From contig NPFB01000067.1 in NCBI GenBank assembly GCA_014084085.1, positions 117,207 through 165,084 of the forward strand: DNA of 47,878 bases, in the 5' to 3' direction. This document shows, piece by piece, positions 10,165-19,983 of this stretch. Below the pieces are notes generated by a model. That model was not told the origin of the DNA, did not search any database, and saw nothing but the letters and a program-made list of their open reading frames with translations. The position numbers and the translations under genes are program-made. This DNA is from Hondaea fermentalgiana. Its lineage: Eukaryota; Sar; Bigyra; Thraustochytrida; Thraustochytriidae. Position 1 is the stretch's first letter. Each line of letters opens with the position of its first letter.

Positions 10165-11646
10165 ATGACGGCGAGCGCGACGAAAGCCTGCTCGGCAAGA
10201 TCTTCGCCGCGCATCGGGGGCGAGGTGCACTCGGTGCGCGAAGAGTCCAGTTCAGGGCGGCGGGCGGCGGAGATGATGAAGAAGAAGGGGCCCGGCGGCG
10301 CGGGGAGGCGCGCAGACGCGCAAGAGGCGGCAGCAGCGGGAGCGGGAGCGGGGCGGAAGGCGGAGCGCGCAGACCCGGCCGTGAGACTGCTCGCCGCAGC
10401 CGCCACCACGACCGCCGCGTCCGCAGCTGCAGCAGCAGCAGCAGCAGCAGCAGGAAGAGGAGCGTGCGGCGCCGGAGAGAGCGCGGCGAACTCTGACCAC
10501 CTCCTTCTCGTGGAGGCGCCGCACTCGCCCGAACTCGTGGCCGTGGACCTCGCGACCTCGCGCAAGATGCGCGCCACCAGCATCGAGGTCGGCCTTGCCA
10601 CGCCGCCCCTCGCGCCCAAGACCAACAGACATGCAGACTCCGGCCACGCGACCAACACAAAGACGACCACCACGACCAAGTACTCGTTGGGCAACAAGAA
10701 AAACAACCTCGGGTGGAACAACAGCGAAGACGACGACGACGACGAAGAAGAAGAAGAAGAAGCAAAGGAGACGGGACGCTTTACGAGCGCGCGCGATCCC
10801 GCGCGCCGCTCACGGAGCCGCGGCTGCTCGAGCTCGACCACCTGCAGCACCAGCAGCAGTAGCGCCGACTCGGTCAGGAACGGCAGCGATGACGTCAGAC
10901 GCCTTCACGTTTGCACCGAACACACCACGGCGGCAAGCTGTGATGGCGGCAAAAATTCAAATACCGCAACGTCGACTTCGCCCTCTTCCGCGGCATGTAC
11001 CCCTGCGGGCGCACCCTGCACTTCTCCTATTTTCGTCCACGGCTCGAAAATGTCTCCGCCACCGAAGAAAATCAGTACCACGCTGTCTACTTCGAGCAAA
11101 CGCCAGCGTCGCCCAGAACAAGAGGCGCAGGAGATCGACCTCGTCGCGCGTGCCCTTTGGGCGCTCGCGAGTGTGCGCGGCGCTCAACGCGGCGAAGCCA
11201 TCATGGCCAGATTGGATTGCTCGCAAGTCCCTGGCATGGAACTTGGCAAGTACTTGAAGCGCGTGCTCAGGTCTTTGAACAAAAACGACGTCGAGACTGT
11301 TTCGCGCGACAATGTGCTGCAGATGCGCTTTACTGTTGGCTTTAGGCTCCTCGGTAGCGCTCTTGTACTCATTGATCGACTCATCGCGCGCACTTCTCAC
11401 CGCGACGCACCCCTTCTCGTTAGCCAGCTCAATGCGCACCGCCTCATGCTCTGTTGCATGATGTTAGTCTCCAAATTTTCAGAGGATGAGCCGCTCAACA
11501 ATGCTTTTTGGGCTTCTACTGGCGGCATGCCGCTCGCCGAGCTCAACGAGTGCGAGCTCATCCTGTTCAAACTTCTTGACTTTGAAACCCGTGTCGCGGA
11601 GGAGGATTTTGTTCTTCTCCTTCAGCGCCTCGGCATTGTCATTTGA
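10165..11646 (+). CDS. Pho80/U-type cyclin with long low-complexity N-terminus
   Basis: Predicted partner of a cyclin-dependent kinase of the Pho85/CDK5-like class. The cyclin box occupies the last ~120 of 493 residues. It contains LGSALVLIDRLIARTS, LNAHRLMLCCMMLVSKFSED, a NNAFWASTGG segment and ELNECELILFKLLDF. The order LxALxxxDRL, LNxHRLL, KFxxDxxxNNxxxAxxGG, LNxLExxFLxxLDF is the Pho80 / cyclin P/U signature. Residues 1 to about 370 are Ala-, Gly-, Arg- and Ser-rich, with a DDDDDEEEEEE stretch, and have no recognisable domain. The start is uncertain. The frame is open from an ATG at 9667 and has further ATGs at 10027, 10273 and 10567; I chose 10165 because the sequence before it looks like repeat-rich leader. 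It is intronless. Specific kinase and process (phosphate sensing, cell cycle, autophagy) cannot be inferred. Confidence 0.8.
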   Translation: MTASATKACSARSSPRIGGEVHSVREESSSGRRAAEMMKKKGPGGAGRRADAQEAAAAGAGAGRKAERADPAVRLLAAAATTTAASAAAAAAAAAAGRGACGAGESAANSDHLLLVEAPHSPELVAVDLATSRKMRATSIEVGLATPPLAPKTNRHADSGHATNTKTTTTTKYSLGNKKNNLGWNNSEDDDDDEEEEEEAKETGRFTSARDPARRSRSRGCSSSTTCSTSSSSADSVRNGSDDVRRLHVCTEHTTAASCDGGKNSNTATSTSPSSAACTPAGAPCTSPIFVHGSKMSPPPKKISTTLSTSSKRQRRPEQEAQEIDLVARALWALASVRGAQRGEAIMARLDCSQVPGMELGKYLKRVLRSLNKNDVETVSRDNVLQMRFTVGFRLLGSALVLIDRLIARTSHRDAPLLVSQLNAHRLMLCCMMLVSKFSEDEPLNNAFWASTGGMPLAELNECELILFKLLDFETRVAEEDFVLLLQRLGIVI

Positions 11647-12194
11647 TCACTTAGGTTAGTTTGTTAGCGAGCTAGCTCCCGTTCTCACTCGCTCACTCGC
11701 TCGCTCGCTCACTCCGCTGGGATTCCCCCAACTCGAGTCGAATTGAGTCGACTTGAGTTGAGTCGTGTCGTGTCGAGTCGCGTCGAGTCGAGTGACCAAT
11801 CTTGATGTATACCTCACCTACCCACCCACTCACTCAATTTATGATCATCATTATGTTCGTTTGTTTTGTTTTGTTTTGTTTTGTTTGGTCTGTTCACGTT
11901 TTATTTTGTTTCCTTCTTTCGGACTGTGCGAAGTTCTTCCCTTGGCATCAACATCACCAATACCACATACCGCACACCTCACACCTCATTATCCTTGTCC
12001 TCATTCTCATCCTCATCCTCATCCTCGTCCTCATACTCGTCATCGCAATAGAGGCCAAGATGCCAACTACAAGCTAGGGCCTAGTCGGTCGATGTGTTAT
12101 CAAAATCAAACACTAATACGTTCCGAGTTCAAATCGCTCGAACTCCTCGCCGCCGGTGGGCTGCGCACGCCGCTCTCACGTGGGTTGCGCGCCA
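11647..12194. other. Intergenic region with GAGTC, GTTTT and TCATCC repeats
   Basis: No gene seen. It contains CTCACTCG units (about 11685-11715), a degenerate GAGTCG array (about 11730-11795), GTTTT units (about 11860-11886) and a TCATCC array (about 12000-12040). It lies between two same-strand genes, so it should hold the cyclin 3' end and the promoter of the surface-protein gene. Confidence 0.5.
11730..11795. repeat. Degenerate GAGTCG repeat array
   Basis: About ten GAGTC-like pentamers/hexamers with point differences (GAGTCG, GAATTGAGTCG, GTGTCG, GCGTCG). A shorter copy of the same motif occurs at about 42863-42876, after another gene. Confidence 0.7.
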
Positions 12195-15100
12195 ATGGAC
12201 CGCAGCGTAGCGAGGCGCCGCCGCCTACGGTCGCGAGCGCACGGGTGCGCGCCGGCTTGTGCAAGCTCGAGGTCGACAAAAGTGAAACACGTCGGGCTCG
12301 CCATCCTCACGCTCGCCGCGAGCGTTGCAATCGACCAGACCCGTGGTGCCCTCGTGCAGGACGAAGAGGTGTGCCAACGCCTCGGCGCCCCAACTACAGA
12401 TGGGCTCGGCATTGTCACCTGCTCGTGGACTCGCAACGTGCTAGAGGACCGCTTTGCAAACTACTCGTGTGAACCCTCGGACGAGTGGCTCCTTGCCGGG
12501 ACGATTCTCCAAGCAGACACCGAGCCAAGCTTTTGCGACGGCCTTGCCGAAGGCTCGTGTCAATACACGGATACGACGCACTGTCTCATGACTGATTCAG
12601 CCCCGCAAACCTGCTTCATGCCGCCTCTTCAGGTGCTCAGCAAGTACACGCGAACCCTCGTCAATTCCTTCGCAGCTCTCTACGACATCGTTGAAGCACT
12701 ACCAGCAAGATGCGCCAGCATCGACAACAACGTGACTTGCGCAGAGCAGTCCCCGCGCTGCGAGTGGGTCACCACCAGCGACGACCAGTTCGAGGTCGTT
12801 CGCATCGACGCCACCAAGGAGCACTCGCAAGAAACCCAAAGCGTTGGCGTTTTCCGGGAAAAGGTCGCGACGTCTCGCCAGATCCAGCGATTCAGCATGA
12901 ATGCTGCAGACTACGACACAACCATTGTCACGCTCTCTATCACCGACGTTGACATTTCCAAGCTCGACATGGGTTCCACCGCGTTCAAGCTCACTTTTGA
13001 CGGTGTAAGCACGCAATTTATACGGGCAGACGCCGAGTCTGCAGATATTGAGGCGGCTCTGCGCGAGCTTGACGCAGTTCCGGAGACGGGCTTGTTCTCC
13101 GTACGCAACGAAACAGTCGATCAAAACGGTTTTGCATCAAGCTGGGTCTTTGCGTTCGATAGCGCAAGCAACGCCGACAGTCTCGACCTCGGCGACGTTC
13201 GCATTGTAAATACTGCCGACGGCCCTCCGCGCAGGAATCTCGACACCTTTATTATCACGCGCCATCGCCATAACATGCAGCAGCTTGTGCTTTACAGTAA
13301 TGGTCCCGTCATCGATGGTAACTTCGTCTTACGATACACAATTCCAGATCTTGACACGCCTACAGATCCAGAATCGGACGATACAATCCTGCTCAGCCAC
13401 AACGCCACCGCCGCCGAGGTCCGGGCAGCACTCTTGCAGCTAACCCGAAGCGGCGAGCAGCTTCTCACCTTTGTTGGCGTCTCAGTGAGCAATGAGGTTC
13501 CTGATACGACGGGTCTTCTCAGCAATGAAACAATTGCATGGCGAACGTGGAACATTACTTTTGTCGGCGAAATCACAGAGTACGAGCTCGGGGAGTTCGA
13601 GCTCGTTCCCGGCTACAACAATATGCAGCCCTGTGAATCTTGCGCAAATTTCACCGTTGCGGGCCTCGACCCTGACGAGGCTATCACATTCATGGCCACT
13701 ACCATTGTTCACGCGGCGCCCAAGGTGCACGGGTTCTTTCATCTTAATCCTTGCGAGTTCGTTACGGCGCTTCCGGGCCGGGCCGTCCCCACAACGGGAT
13801 CCTCCGAGGTCCCCTTTGTCTTTCTCGGCGAGCAAGAGTTTCTTTACGAGAGCGTATCACCCGGATCCCACGTTCGTATTGCGGGAGAAGTATTCACGAT
13901 CGTCAGCGTCAATGACACCTCGCTCGTCCTCGATACCCCGTTCGAGGGCATTCTTCTCCCCTCCACATTGCCAGGCGCTGCTGCGCACGTTTGCAAATAC
14001 GTCGTCCGAGACGAAGCCTATCTCAGCGCCTCTGCAACGGGCTCAGACTTCACCGCCGCGCTCACAGCTGCATTCCCCGGAGCAGATATTTCGGTCACGA
14101 CATCTCAAATTAATGATTTGGGCGAGCGTGAGTGGGACGTCACCTTTGGCAACCCATATGAATCGTACGATCCCATCGAGTTTGTATCGGCTTCGGGGTA
14201 CGCGGCTCTCATGAGCGAGGGAGCCCAGGTTGTTGCCATGGCCATTTCCGAGGGCATCGCTGAGGTGCAGGGAACATTTCGACTCGCATTTTCGGGATAC
14301 GACGGAACGGAAGCGCGCTATGCAGACCTTCTTCCCGGTTTTGCTCTGAGCAACCCGACACTGAACGAATCAAGCTATCTTGATGATAATGCACACTCTA
14401 CACGAGTTTATTTCACGCGGCCGATTCCCCATAACGCCTCCGCCGCGCAAGTTCAAGCGTCCCTTGAAGATCTCGACAATATTATCAGCGGAGGCGTCTC
14501 TGTGACTCGCGAGGAGGTGCTCCTCCAGGCCGAAGAGTTTGCTTCTACAAATGAAACAGACTCGTCCACATGGACAGGGATTATCTGGAACATTACCTTC
14601 CGAACAGACTCCACCGCCATGCTTGAGCTCTTTTCTGCCAACGAGCTCGAGACTTTGACTGCAGATATTCCGCAGCTCGCTGTGGCTGACGTGAGTCTCC
14701 TTCATGGCACAAACGCTCAAGTCTTTGTTCAGACCGTTCGCGACGGCAACGGTACCCTGTTTCAGAGCAATCAGACTATTTTCACGGAGAGCGCCATCAA
14801 TGAGGACGACTCCCCTTGTCAGGCGAGCGTAGCGTATCGGAATGAGTCGCTCCTGGCATTGGGAATCGACGCCGACAAAATCCAGGCCTTGGCCGAGCTT
14901 GACGCGAACATTCGCCGCTGCGCTGGCGGCGTCAGTAGCTCTAACAGTTCCAGCAGCTTTAACAGCTCCAATAACACCAACAGCTCTAGCGTCTGGAACA
15001 CGCGAGACGAGTGCGAGCTGGTCCAATATTCATCTTCTCTAGAGGACAACACCTCAGTGGCCGAGGCCGATGAGGACGGCATCGTGAGTCCAGGCTACTT

Positions 15101-15794
15101 CTGCATTTGGCGTGGAACAAGAGATGAGTTCCCACTTCCAGACAATGTGGATCCCGAAAGCGTCGTGACCTTCAACTGGGATAACGTCTCGTACGCGGGT
15201 CTTGAGGCGCGGTCCCGCAATGCCGATTGCACCGTACCACATATTTACCGCTCGCAGCAACTCCTCAAACTTTTTACGCTCTCCGAGACTTATCTCGACT
15301 ATTACGAGGCTCTTAGCAATACTTCGTGGAAGGAAAGTCAGCCAATTGACATCTCGGTGAATATGAACGTCTCCAGCACCCTCAGTGCATTCATTGAGCA
15401 ATTCAATATTTGCTACGAGGATTTGGAAACTGTTCTTCAGCTCCCGGTGCCAACCTTTGTGCGTCTTTGGCAGCGGATCATTACAACGACTATATACACG
15501 GTCGGTCTCGCGTATGGGCTCGGAGGGTTCATCTTCACCTGGCGCATGCGTAGCTTCAATCTGCTGAGCGCCAAGTCTATAGGCTCCATGATTCTCATCG
15601 TTTTTGGTAGCATGTTTCTCGGAGGCGTCATGGCTTTTGCCATTGGAGCCATTCCTGCTGCCATCATCTTTAACTTGTACTCTGCCATTCCTCACAACCT
15701 TCCAGACGACAGTGCCGTATCTCTCGGCATTGCGCAAGGCCTTCTCATCCTATACTTTGACGCTGGTCGCGGGCTTCGCATGAACGCGCAATAG
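12195..15794 (+). CDS. Large N-glycosylated surface protein with four degenerate repeats and C-terminal membrane helices
   Basis: 1199 residues. The N-terminus is Arg-rich, followed by a hydrophobic stretch (VGLAILTLAASVAI) that could be a signal peptide or anchor. The lumenal or extracellular part has more than 20 N-X-S/T sequons and scattered cysteines. Four related segments begin near residues 260, 372, 509 and 690. Each runs roughly as G-x-F-x-L-x-F-x-G, a spacer, xNASAAxVxAAL, a variable strand, then W-x-(V/I)-T-F. This resembles a module I associate with large extracellular proteins of stramenopiles; no formal family is claimed. A Ser/Asn-rich linker lies near residues 925-940. The C-terminus (after about 1095) has about three hydrophobic helices, including GSMILIVFGSMFLGGVMAF. 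I chose ATG 12195 because the frame upstream has only a GTG. Function is unknown; adhesion or surface recognition is a guess. Confidence 0.8.
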   Translation: MDRSVARRRRLRSRAHGCAPACASSRSTKVKHVGLAILTLAASVAIDQTRGALVQDEEVCQRLGAPTTDGLGIVTCSWTRNVLEDRFANYSCEPSDEWLLAGTILQADTEPSFCDGLAEGSCQYTDTTHCLMTDSAPQTCFMPPLQVLSKYTRTLVNSFAALYDIVEALPARCASIDNNVTCAEQSPRCEWVTTSDDQFEVVRIDATKEHSQETQSVGVFREKVATSRQIQRFSMNAADYDTTIVTLSITDVDISKLDMGSTAFKLTFDGVSTQFIRADAESADIEAALRELDAVPETGLFSVRNETVDQNGFASSWVFAFDSASNADSLDLGDVRIVNTADGPPRRNLDTFIITRHRHNMQQLVLYSNGPVIDGNFVLRYTIPDLDTPTDPESDDTILLSHNATAAEVRAALLQLTRSGEQLLTFVGVSVSNEVPDTTGLLSNETIAWRTWNITFVGEITEYELGEFELVPGYNNMQPCESCANFTVAGLDPDEAITFMATTIVHAAPKVHGFFHLNPCEFVTALPGRAVPTTGSSEVPFVFLGEQEFLYESVSPGSHVRIAGEVFTIVSVNDTSLVLDTPFEGILLPSTLPGAAAHVCKYVVRDEAYLSASATGSDFTAALTAAFPGADISVTTSQINDLGEREWDVTFGNPYESYDPIEFVSASGYAALMSEGAQVVAMAISEGIAEVQGTFRLAFSGYDGTEARYADLLPGFALSNPTLNESSYLDDNAHSTRVYFTRPIPHNASAAQVQASLEDLDNIISGGVSVTREEVLLQAEEFASTNETDSSTWTGIIWNITFRTDSTAMLELFSANELETLTADIPQLAVADVSLLHGTNAQVFVQTVRDGNGTLFQSNQTIFTESAINEDDSPCQASVAYRNESLLALGIDADKIQALAELDANIRRCAGGVSSSNSSSSFNSSNNTNSSSVWNTRDECELVQYSSSLEDNTSVAEADEDGIVSPGYFCIWRGTRDEFPLPDNVDPESVVTFNWDNVSYAGLEARSRNADCTVPHIYRSQQLLKLFTLSETYLDYYEALSNTSWKESQPIDISVNMNVSSTLSAFIEQFNICYEDLETVLQLPVPTFVRLWQRIITTTIYTVGLAYGLGGFIFTWRMRSFNLLSAKSIGSMILIVFGSMFLGGVMAFAIGAIPAAIIFNLYSAIPHNLPDDSAVSLGIAQGLLILYFDAGRGLRMNAQ

Positions 15795-16020
15795 GCGTGC
15801 AACCAAAGTCAAAGACGTCAAACGCACGAAGTTCCTTCCTCTCACAGTCTTTTTGGACATCACGTAAACATTAGGCCAACATCACATTGCGTCAGAGCCC
15901 CCAAAACATTGTGCACCAACGTCGACGATGGAAGATGATTATTAATTTCTCTTCTCTTCTCTTCTCCTGCTCGGCAGTCCTTCAGTGGGATGGTTTTAAA
16001 AATTTACTTTACTTTCTTAG
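15795..16020. other. Tail-to-tail intergenic spacer
   Basis: A 226-base spacer between two convergent genes. It has a TCTTC-rich pyrimidine tract (about 15945-15970) and AT-rich sequence. It presumably holds both 3' ends. Confidence 0.5.
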
Positions 16021-19000
16021 TTACATTTGCACACTTGCGCGGACCAGAGCAAGGTATTCTCGGACGTCCTGAATCTGCTGCCTCAAGGACGCCTTGCATG
16101 CTTCCAATTCATCGCGCTGGCGTAAAAGCTTGGCTCGCTTTGCAGCGCGCTTGTGCTCTTGAATAGCGTCTTCGGTGTCTTGCTGCCCAGCTTCCACAGC
16201 CGCCCTATCCACTCCCCGAACGGGCCCGCTCATTTCTGTAGTCTCCGTGGTTGCTACTGTTGAGAATGATCCACTTGATACTGGTTCCAGGTCGTATGCA
16301 AAGCCGTCAAGCTCAGCCGTGTCCTCTGGCTCGATTCCTAGCTCGGGAATAGCCTCTCCGCGCAATGGGTTTTGGAGCGCCAAGCAAATCAGACTGTCCA
16401 CCACGAAGAGTCGCGTTGCTCCGATGGGACTTGTCACAACGTAAGGCTCGGGGTTTCCCAGGTGGCCGCGTCGGGTGTCCCTTTCCACCCCGCGATGAAG
16501 GTACACGGGTAAAATCGCCCGCGAAGCAAGAATGCGAAAAACTTCCCCGTACGACAGGCGAGCCATTTCGGGGGTCACTCCAAGGTGATGAAACTGAGAC
16601 GCGTGCGCTTCTGAGTTTGTCGCCTTTTGAACCCCATTGCGAGACCCCTTGAGCAGCGCCGAGAGTAGCTTGAGCAGATGTGGGTTGTAGTTTGTCTGCG
16701 CCATGATGGTGTCAAAGAGCTCATCGCAAAGCACCGTGCCAGATGCAATTGCAGACGAGAGCAACAATTCTTCGTCGTCATTGAGGTTGGGAAGCACTTC
16801 GGTTGTTGAAAGCCTCCGCTGCATATATTGCACGTTGACGTTGTGCCGGAGCACACAGCTCACGCGCACACGTCTGTTCTCCTTCAGAACGAGATTGTAC
16901 AGTAGCAAGGTCTCCTCGTCCGCTCCGCGCATCGCTCGGGCGTCCGTGTTAGCCCGTCGTCGTGGGTCGCCCGGTGTGCAACTCGATGTCGAGGGGGCCG
17001 CAGCTAGTATGACGCGCGCAGCACGTCGAATTCCCGCTCGACGCCACGTCGATGTCAGTTCGGGCGGCCCACGAACCAGGTACACTTGAGCAAATTGATT
17101 AATCCGGTTCCACGAGCGGTGGCCGATGGGGCCTCGACTGAGAATGATGATGGGCGCCGCCAATCCAGTCTTGCGTCCGCGAAGCTGAAGGACGAGCTCG
17201 CTGCAGTCTGCTCCGTCGCCATAGACAATTACATGTTTTCGCAGGCCAGGGACCTCACTGAGTGCCGACTTATACACGAGGACATCCTCTTGGCAAAATT
17301 CCCGTGGAGCGAGGTGGTATTCATTGGCCGGAAGACCCCCACGGTCGCCAAACAAACACGCTTGTGCTGGCGAGTGCTCGCTCGCATCTGATGAGTACGA
17401 AGCCTCATACCTATCCTGGGGATCCTCCGTGGTATCCTCGGGTACCGCTTCGGCGGGGTTTTCAGTGTCTGCGTCACGATCAAGAGCAAGCCGAGGCTGG
17501 GTGTTTCGTCCTGCCTTGGGACTGCTCGGCAGAGTGTGGGATGCGCCGTATGCCTTTGGGGTACCTACGTTTAGACCAGGAGACAGAATGCCCAAGCCTC
17601 CGTCGTTGGAACAGAGTTGTTGAGGGCGTGATGCCTCGACAGCTCGTTTCGCACGCAAGCGAATGCGAAGGGATATGACAGAAAAGTTCCCCGATTCGAA
17701 CATGGCACTTTGGGCTCCATTTGCCGCGGGACTGTTCTTGGTGGCGTACTTTTGTCTGACCATGACTCGCGCTGTTCCAAACATACGCCTTGAAATTCTC
17801 GTACTAGTTGGTGCGGGAATCTTGCGCGTACTCAATGCCGAGGTGAAGCGAAGACCGGACGTCCGAGACTCGGGTACGTTAGAACGCGCCAATAAGATTG
17901 TGTGCGGCTTTCTCGAACTTCTGCCAAGGCCAAAGCGAAAGGACTTTGCGGTCGTAGACGGCTTTGCTCCCGTGACTTTGCCGGGCTGAGCGTCAACATT
18001 TGCGAGACCTGCTTCAGCAAGGTCGGGCGCGATGACCAAGGACTGCAAGCGTATCTTGCTTGGATCGGCAGGAATGACAAAGTCACTCGGGTTAAGAAGA
18101 ATACGCGCATCCAGATCGCTCGACGACCTCATACTCAAGCCGAGCACCAGAATACCCGCCTCTTCAAACAAGATGATGGACATCTCTGCAAATGTGAGAC
18201 CGCTGAAGGCACTGCCGGTGGGGACCTGATAAATTTCGTTTGCAGCTCCATCGACATACTCCTGACACCAAGCAATGTCGCTTGGATGCTCCTCGAAGAC
18301 GTCGGGGTTCATGCCCAAGTCTTCGTCGCTTTCTCCACTGTGTCGGGACCGCGGAGCTGCGTCGAGGAGTACGCGAGTCTTATCAATCAGCTTGGAGCTC
18401 GTGGAACGACAGAGATTGCTGATAAAGGCCGAGAATCCTGGACACATGCAGGCTCTCGCGAGAATTTGCATCTTCATCTCCTCAACGCAAAGAATTTTCA
18501 CTCGATCCCGAAGGGAAGCACGTTCGTCCCGGAGAATGAGCTCTTCCAGCATCCGCCTTGATCGCTGACGTAAAATTTTCACAAATAACGTTGTCTGCAG
18601 ACCAGAAGCCCGTGAGGATGCATCGCGCGAGAGCTTTCGTCTTGAAGGGAAACTTTGGTCGACCAGACGAAGCTGCGACTGCTGTGCACTTGTATCTTCG
18701 TCTTCCAGCATCTCTACATTCCGGATGTAAGCCTTGAGGGTGGCAAACGCTGTGCATGTGATGAGAACGGTCTGTCGATCGTCGGCATCGGCCGCGCCGG
18801 TCTCACTATTGCCAAGTATGTAAACTCTCCGAGCAGATGTCATGGATGCCCGATTGAGCACAGGGGTGCTGTATGCGGCCCCGGACATGAGTCGCAAAAA
18901 GTGCGCGCGCTCCAGAGAGGAAGACACCATCCGCAGAGCAAGTTTAGCTTGTAAGTCATCCGAAATGAGCAAAACCTTTGGCTTCAACGAACCCCCATGA

Positions 19001-19983
19001 TCGGGGTGAAAGAATTCCTCAAAGAACTGAAAAAGTCCGTTCGTAATTGTGCCGCAAATGATCACGTGGTTTGATTGCCGATTTCTTCTCGCCAAGGAGG
19101 AGGAAGGGCCCTGTTGAACGTCCGCCCCGTCTCCAGTTGCACTATTGTTGCCTCTTGCATTTAATTCGTTCTCCTGCAAGGGTGCTGTTTCCTCGTTCTG
19201 ATTTTCCTCTTCCTCCTGCCGTTGTATCTGTTGCCTTGCTTGCGGATCTTTGTTTCCACTGCGCTGATTGTTGAAGAGCGAGTGCGACTGCATGGGAATC
19301 ATTATCATCGTGGTCAGCACGAGACTTATGACAGTGAGGCGTGAGATCGTCCGCAAGATACTCACGTCCCCGAAACCAACGGTTGTGATAGACACGACCG
19401 AGAAGTAAAGTCCTTCTGGAAACGAAATGTCCTCGAGCGAGGCGATCATGGCAGTGAACACCATAACCAGGGACGATAGCTGAACACCGAAAGACATGAC
19501 GTTGCGTGCACTTTCTCCGCTAATCATCGTACTCACACGCAAGAGCTTAAAGAGACGCAACACCACGAGGATATGGACAGCATGCATACGACGAGTTCCG
19601 CAGCATGCATCGCAGCTGTCGAGGACCTCGTTTTTGGTGAGCAAGATTAAGAGTGAAAGTATCCCAACTGGCAACGAACATGCAAAATCACAGAGAGCGA
19701 GTGGGCTGAGCAGAAATGAGACCTGCCAGCCCTTTTTCGTAGCTACAGCAATGTAATCTGCCGTTAGGATAACACCAGTTATACCAAAGAATACATAAGC
19801 TCCATAGGACCCATATTCTGGCTCGCATCCGGATTCATTGATCTCATACCTAGGCCGTAACGTCTCGAGCACGTACACAAGCATCGATAGAATTGCAATA
19901 ACGGCATTTACGACCATGGAGCGCTGTTCTGCACCTGCACAAATCAGTCGAGCGAGCGATGCTATAGCATTGTTTTGCGACAT
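16021..19983 (-). CDS. Slo/BK-like potassium channel with two RCK domains
   Basis: A 1320-residue cation channel of the Slo family. Six membrane segments occupy about residues 30-240. S4 carries R143, K146 and R149 at three-residue spacing, as in a voltage sensor. The pore has the K+ filter TTVGFGD (200-206). The first RCK domain starts at NHVIICG (about 304) and continues to a segment like the BK stretch EMKMQILARACMCPGFSAF, then WCQEYVDGAANEIYQV. A long low-complexity linker separates it from a second RCK domain (HVIVYGDG, about 916). There the BK calcium-bowl position is shortened to NLNDDEEL (about 1064), followed by ASGTVLCDELFDTIMAQTNYN as in BK. The end is a short coiled coil. Animal BK has an extra S0 helix that I do not see. 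I chose ATG 19983 because the upstream frame has only GTG. Membrane K+ conductance is confident; the activating ligand is not. Confidence 0.92.
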   Translation of the reverse strand: MSQNNAIASLARLICAGAEQRSMVVNAVIAILSMLVYVLETLRPRYEINESGCEPEYGSYGAYVFFGITGVILTADYIAVATKKGWQVSFLLSPLALCDFACSLPVGILSLLILLTKNEVLDSCDACCGTRRMHAVHILVVLRLFKLLRVSTMISGESARNVMSFGVQLSSLVMVFTAMIASLEDISFPEGLYFSVVSITTVGFGDVSILRTISRLTVISLVLTTMIMIPMQSHSLFNNQRSGNKDPQARQQIQRQEEEENQNEETAPLQENELNARGNNSATGDGADVQQGPSSSLARRNRQSNHVIICGTITNGLFQFFEEFFHPDHGGSLKPKVLLISDDLQAKLALRMVSSSLERAHFLRLMSGAAYSTPVLNRASMTSARRVYILGNSETGAADADDRQTVLITCTAFATLKAYIRNVEMLEDEDTSAQQSQLRLVDQSFPSRRKLSRDASSRASGLQTTLFVKILRQRSRRMLEELILRDERASLRDRVKILCVEEMKMQILARACMCPGFSAFISNLCRSTSSKLIDKTRVLLDAAPRSRHSGESDEDLGMNPDVFEEHPSDIAWCQEYVDGAANEIYQVPTGSAFSGLTFAEMSIILFEEAGILVLGLSMRSSSDLDARILLNPSDFVIPADPSKIRLQSLVIAPDLAEAGLANVDAQPGKVTGAKPSTTAKSFRFGLGRSSRKPHTILLARSNVPESRTSGLRFTSALSTRKIPAPTSTRISRRMFGTARVMVRQKYATKNSPAANGAQSAMFESGNFSVISLRIRLRAKRAVEASRPQQLCSNDGGLGILSPGLNVGTPKAYGASHTLPSSPKAGRNTQPRLALDRDADTENPAEAVPEDTTEDPQDRYEASYSSDASEHSPAQACLFGDRGGLPANEYHLAPREFCQEDVLVYKSALSEVPGLRKHVIVYGDGADCSELVLQLRGRKTGLAAPIIILSRGPIGHRSWNRINQFAQVYLVRGPPELTSTWRRAGIRRAARVILAAAPSTSSCTPGDPRRRANTDARAMRGADEETLLLYNLVLKENRRVRVSCVLRHNVNVQYMQRRLSTTEVLPNLNDDEELLLSSAIASGTVLCDELFDTIMAQTNYNPHLLKLLSALLKGSRNGVQKATNSEAHASQFHHLGVTPEMARLSYGEVFRILASRAILPVYLHRGVERDTRRGHLGNPEPYVVTSPIGATRLFVVDSLICLALQNPLRGEAIPELGIEPEDTAELDGFAYDLEPVSSGSFSTVATTETTEMSGPVRGVDRAAVEAGQQDTEDAIQEHKRAAKRAKLLRQRDELEACKASLRQQIQDVREYLALVRASVQM

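Noticed and set aside
10252..10850. Long minus-strand frames opposite the cyclin gene
   Set aside because: Poly-Ala/Ser/Cys translations of CAG/CTG and GC-rich repeats, with no domain; shadows of the sense gene.
12060..12150. Possible tRNA or SINE: A-box-like CCTAGTCGGTCGATG and B-box-like GAGTTCAAATCGC
   Set aside because: The T-arm does not pair, the anticodon loop would be 10 bases, and no acceptor stem forms.
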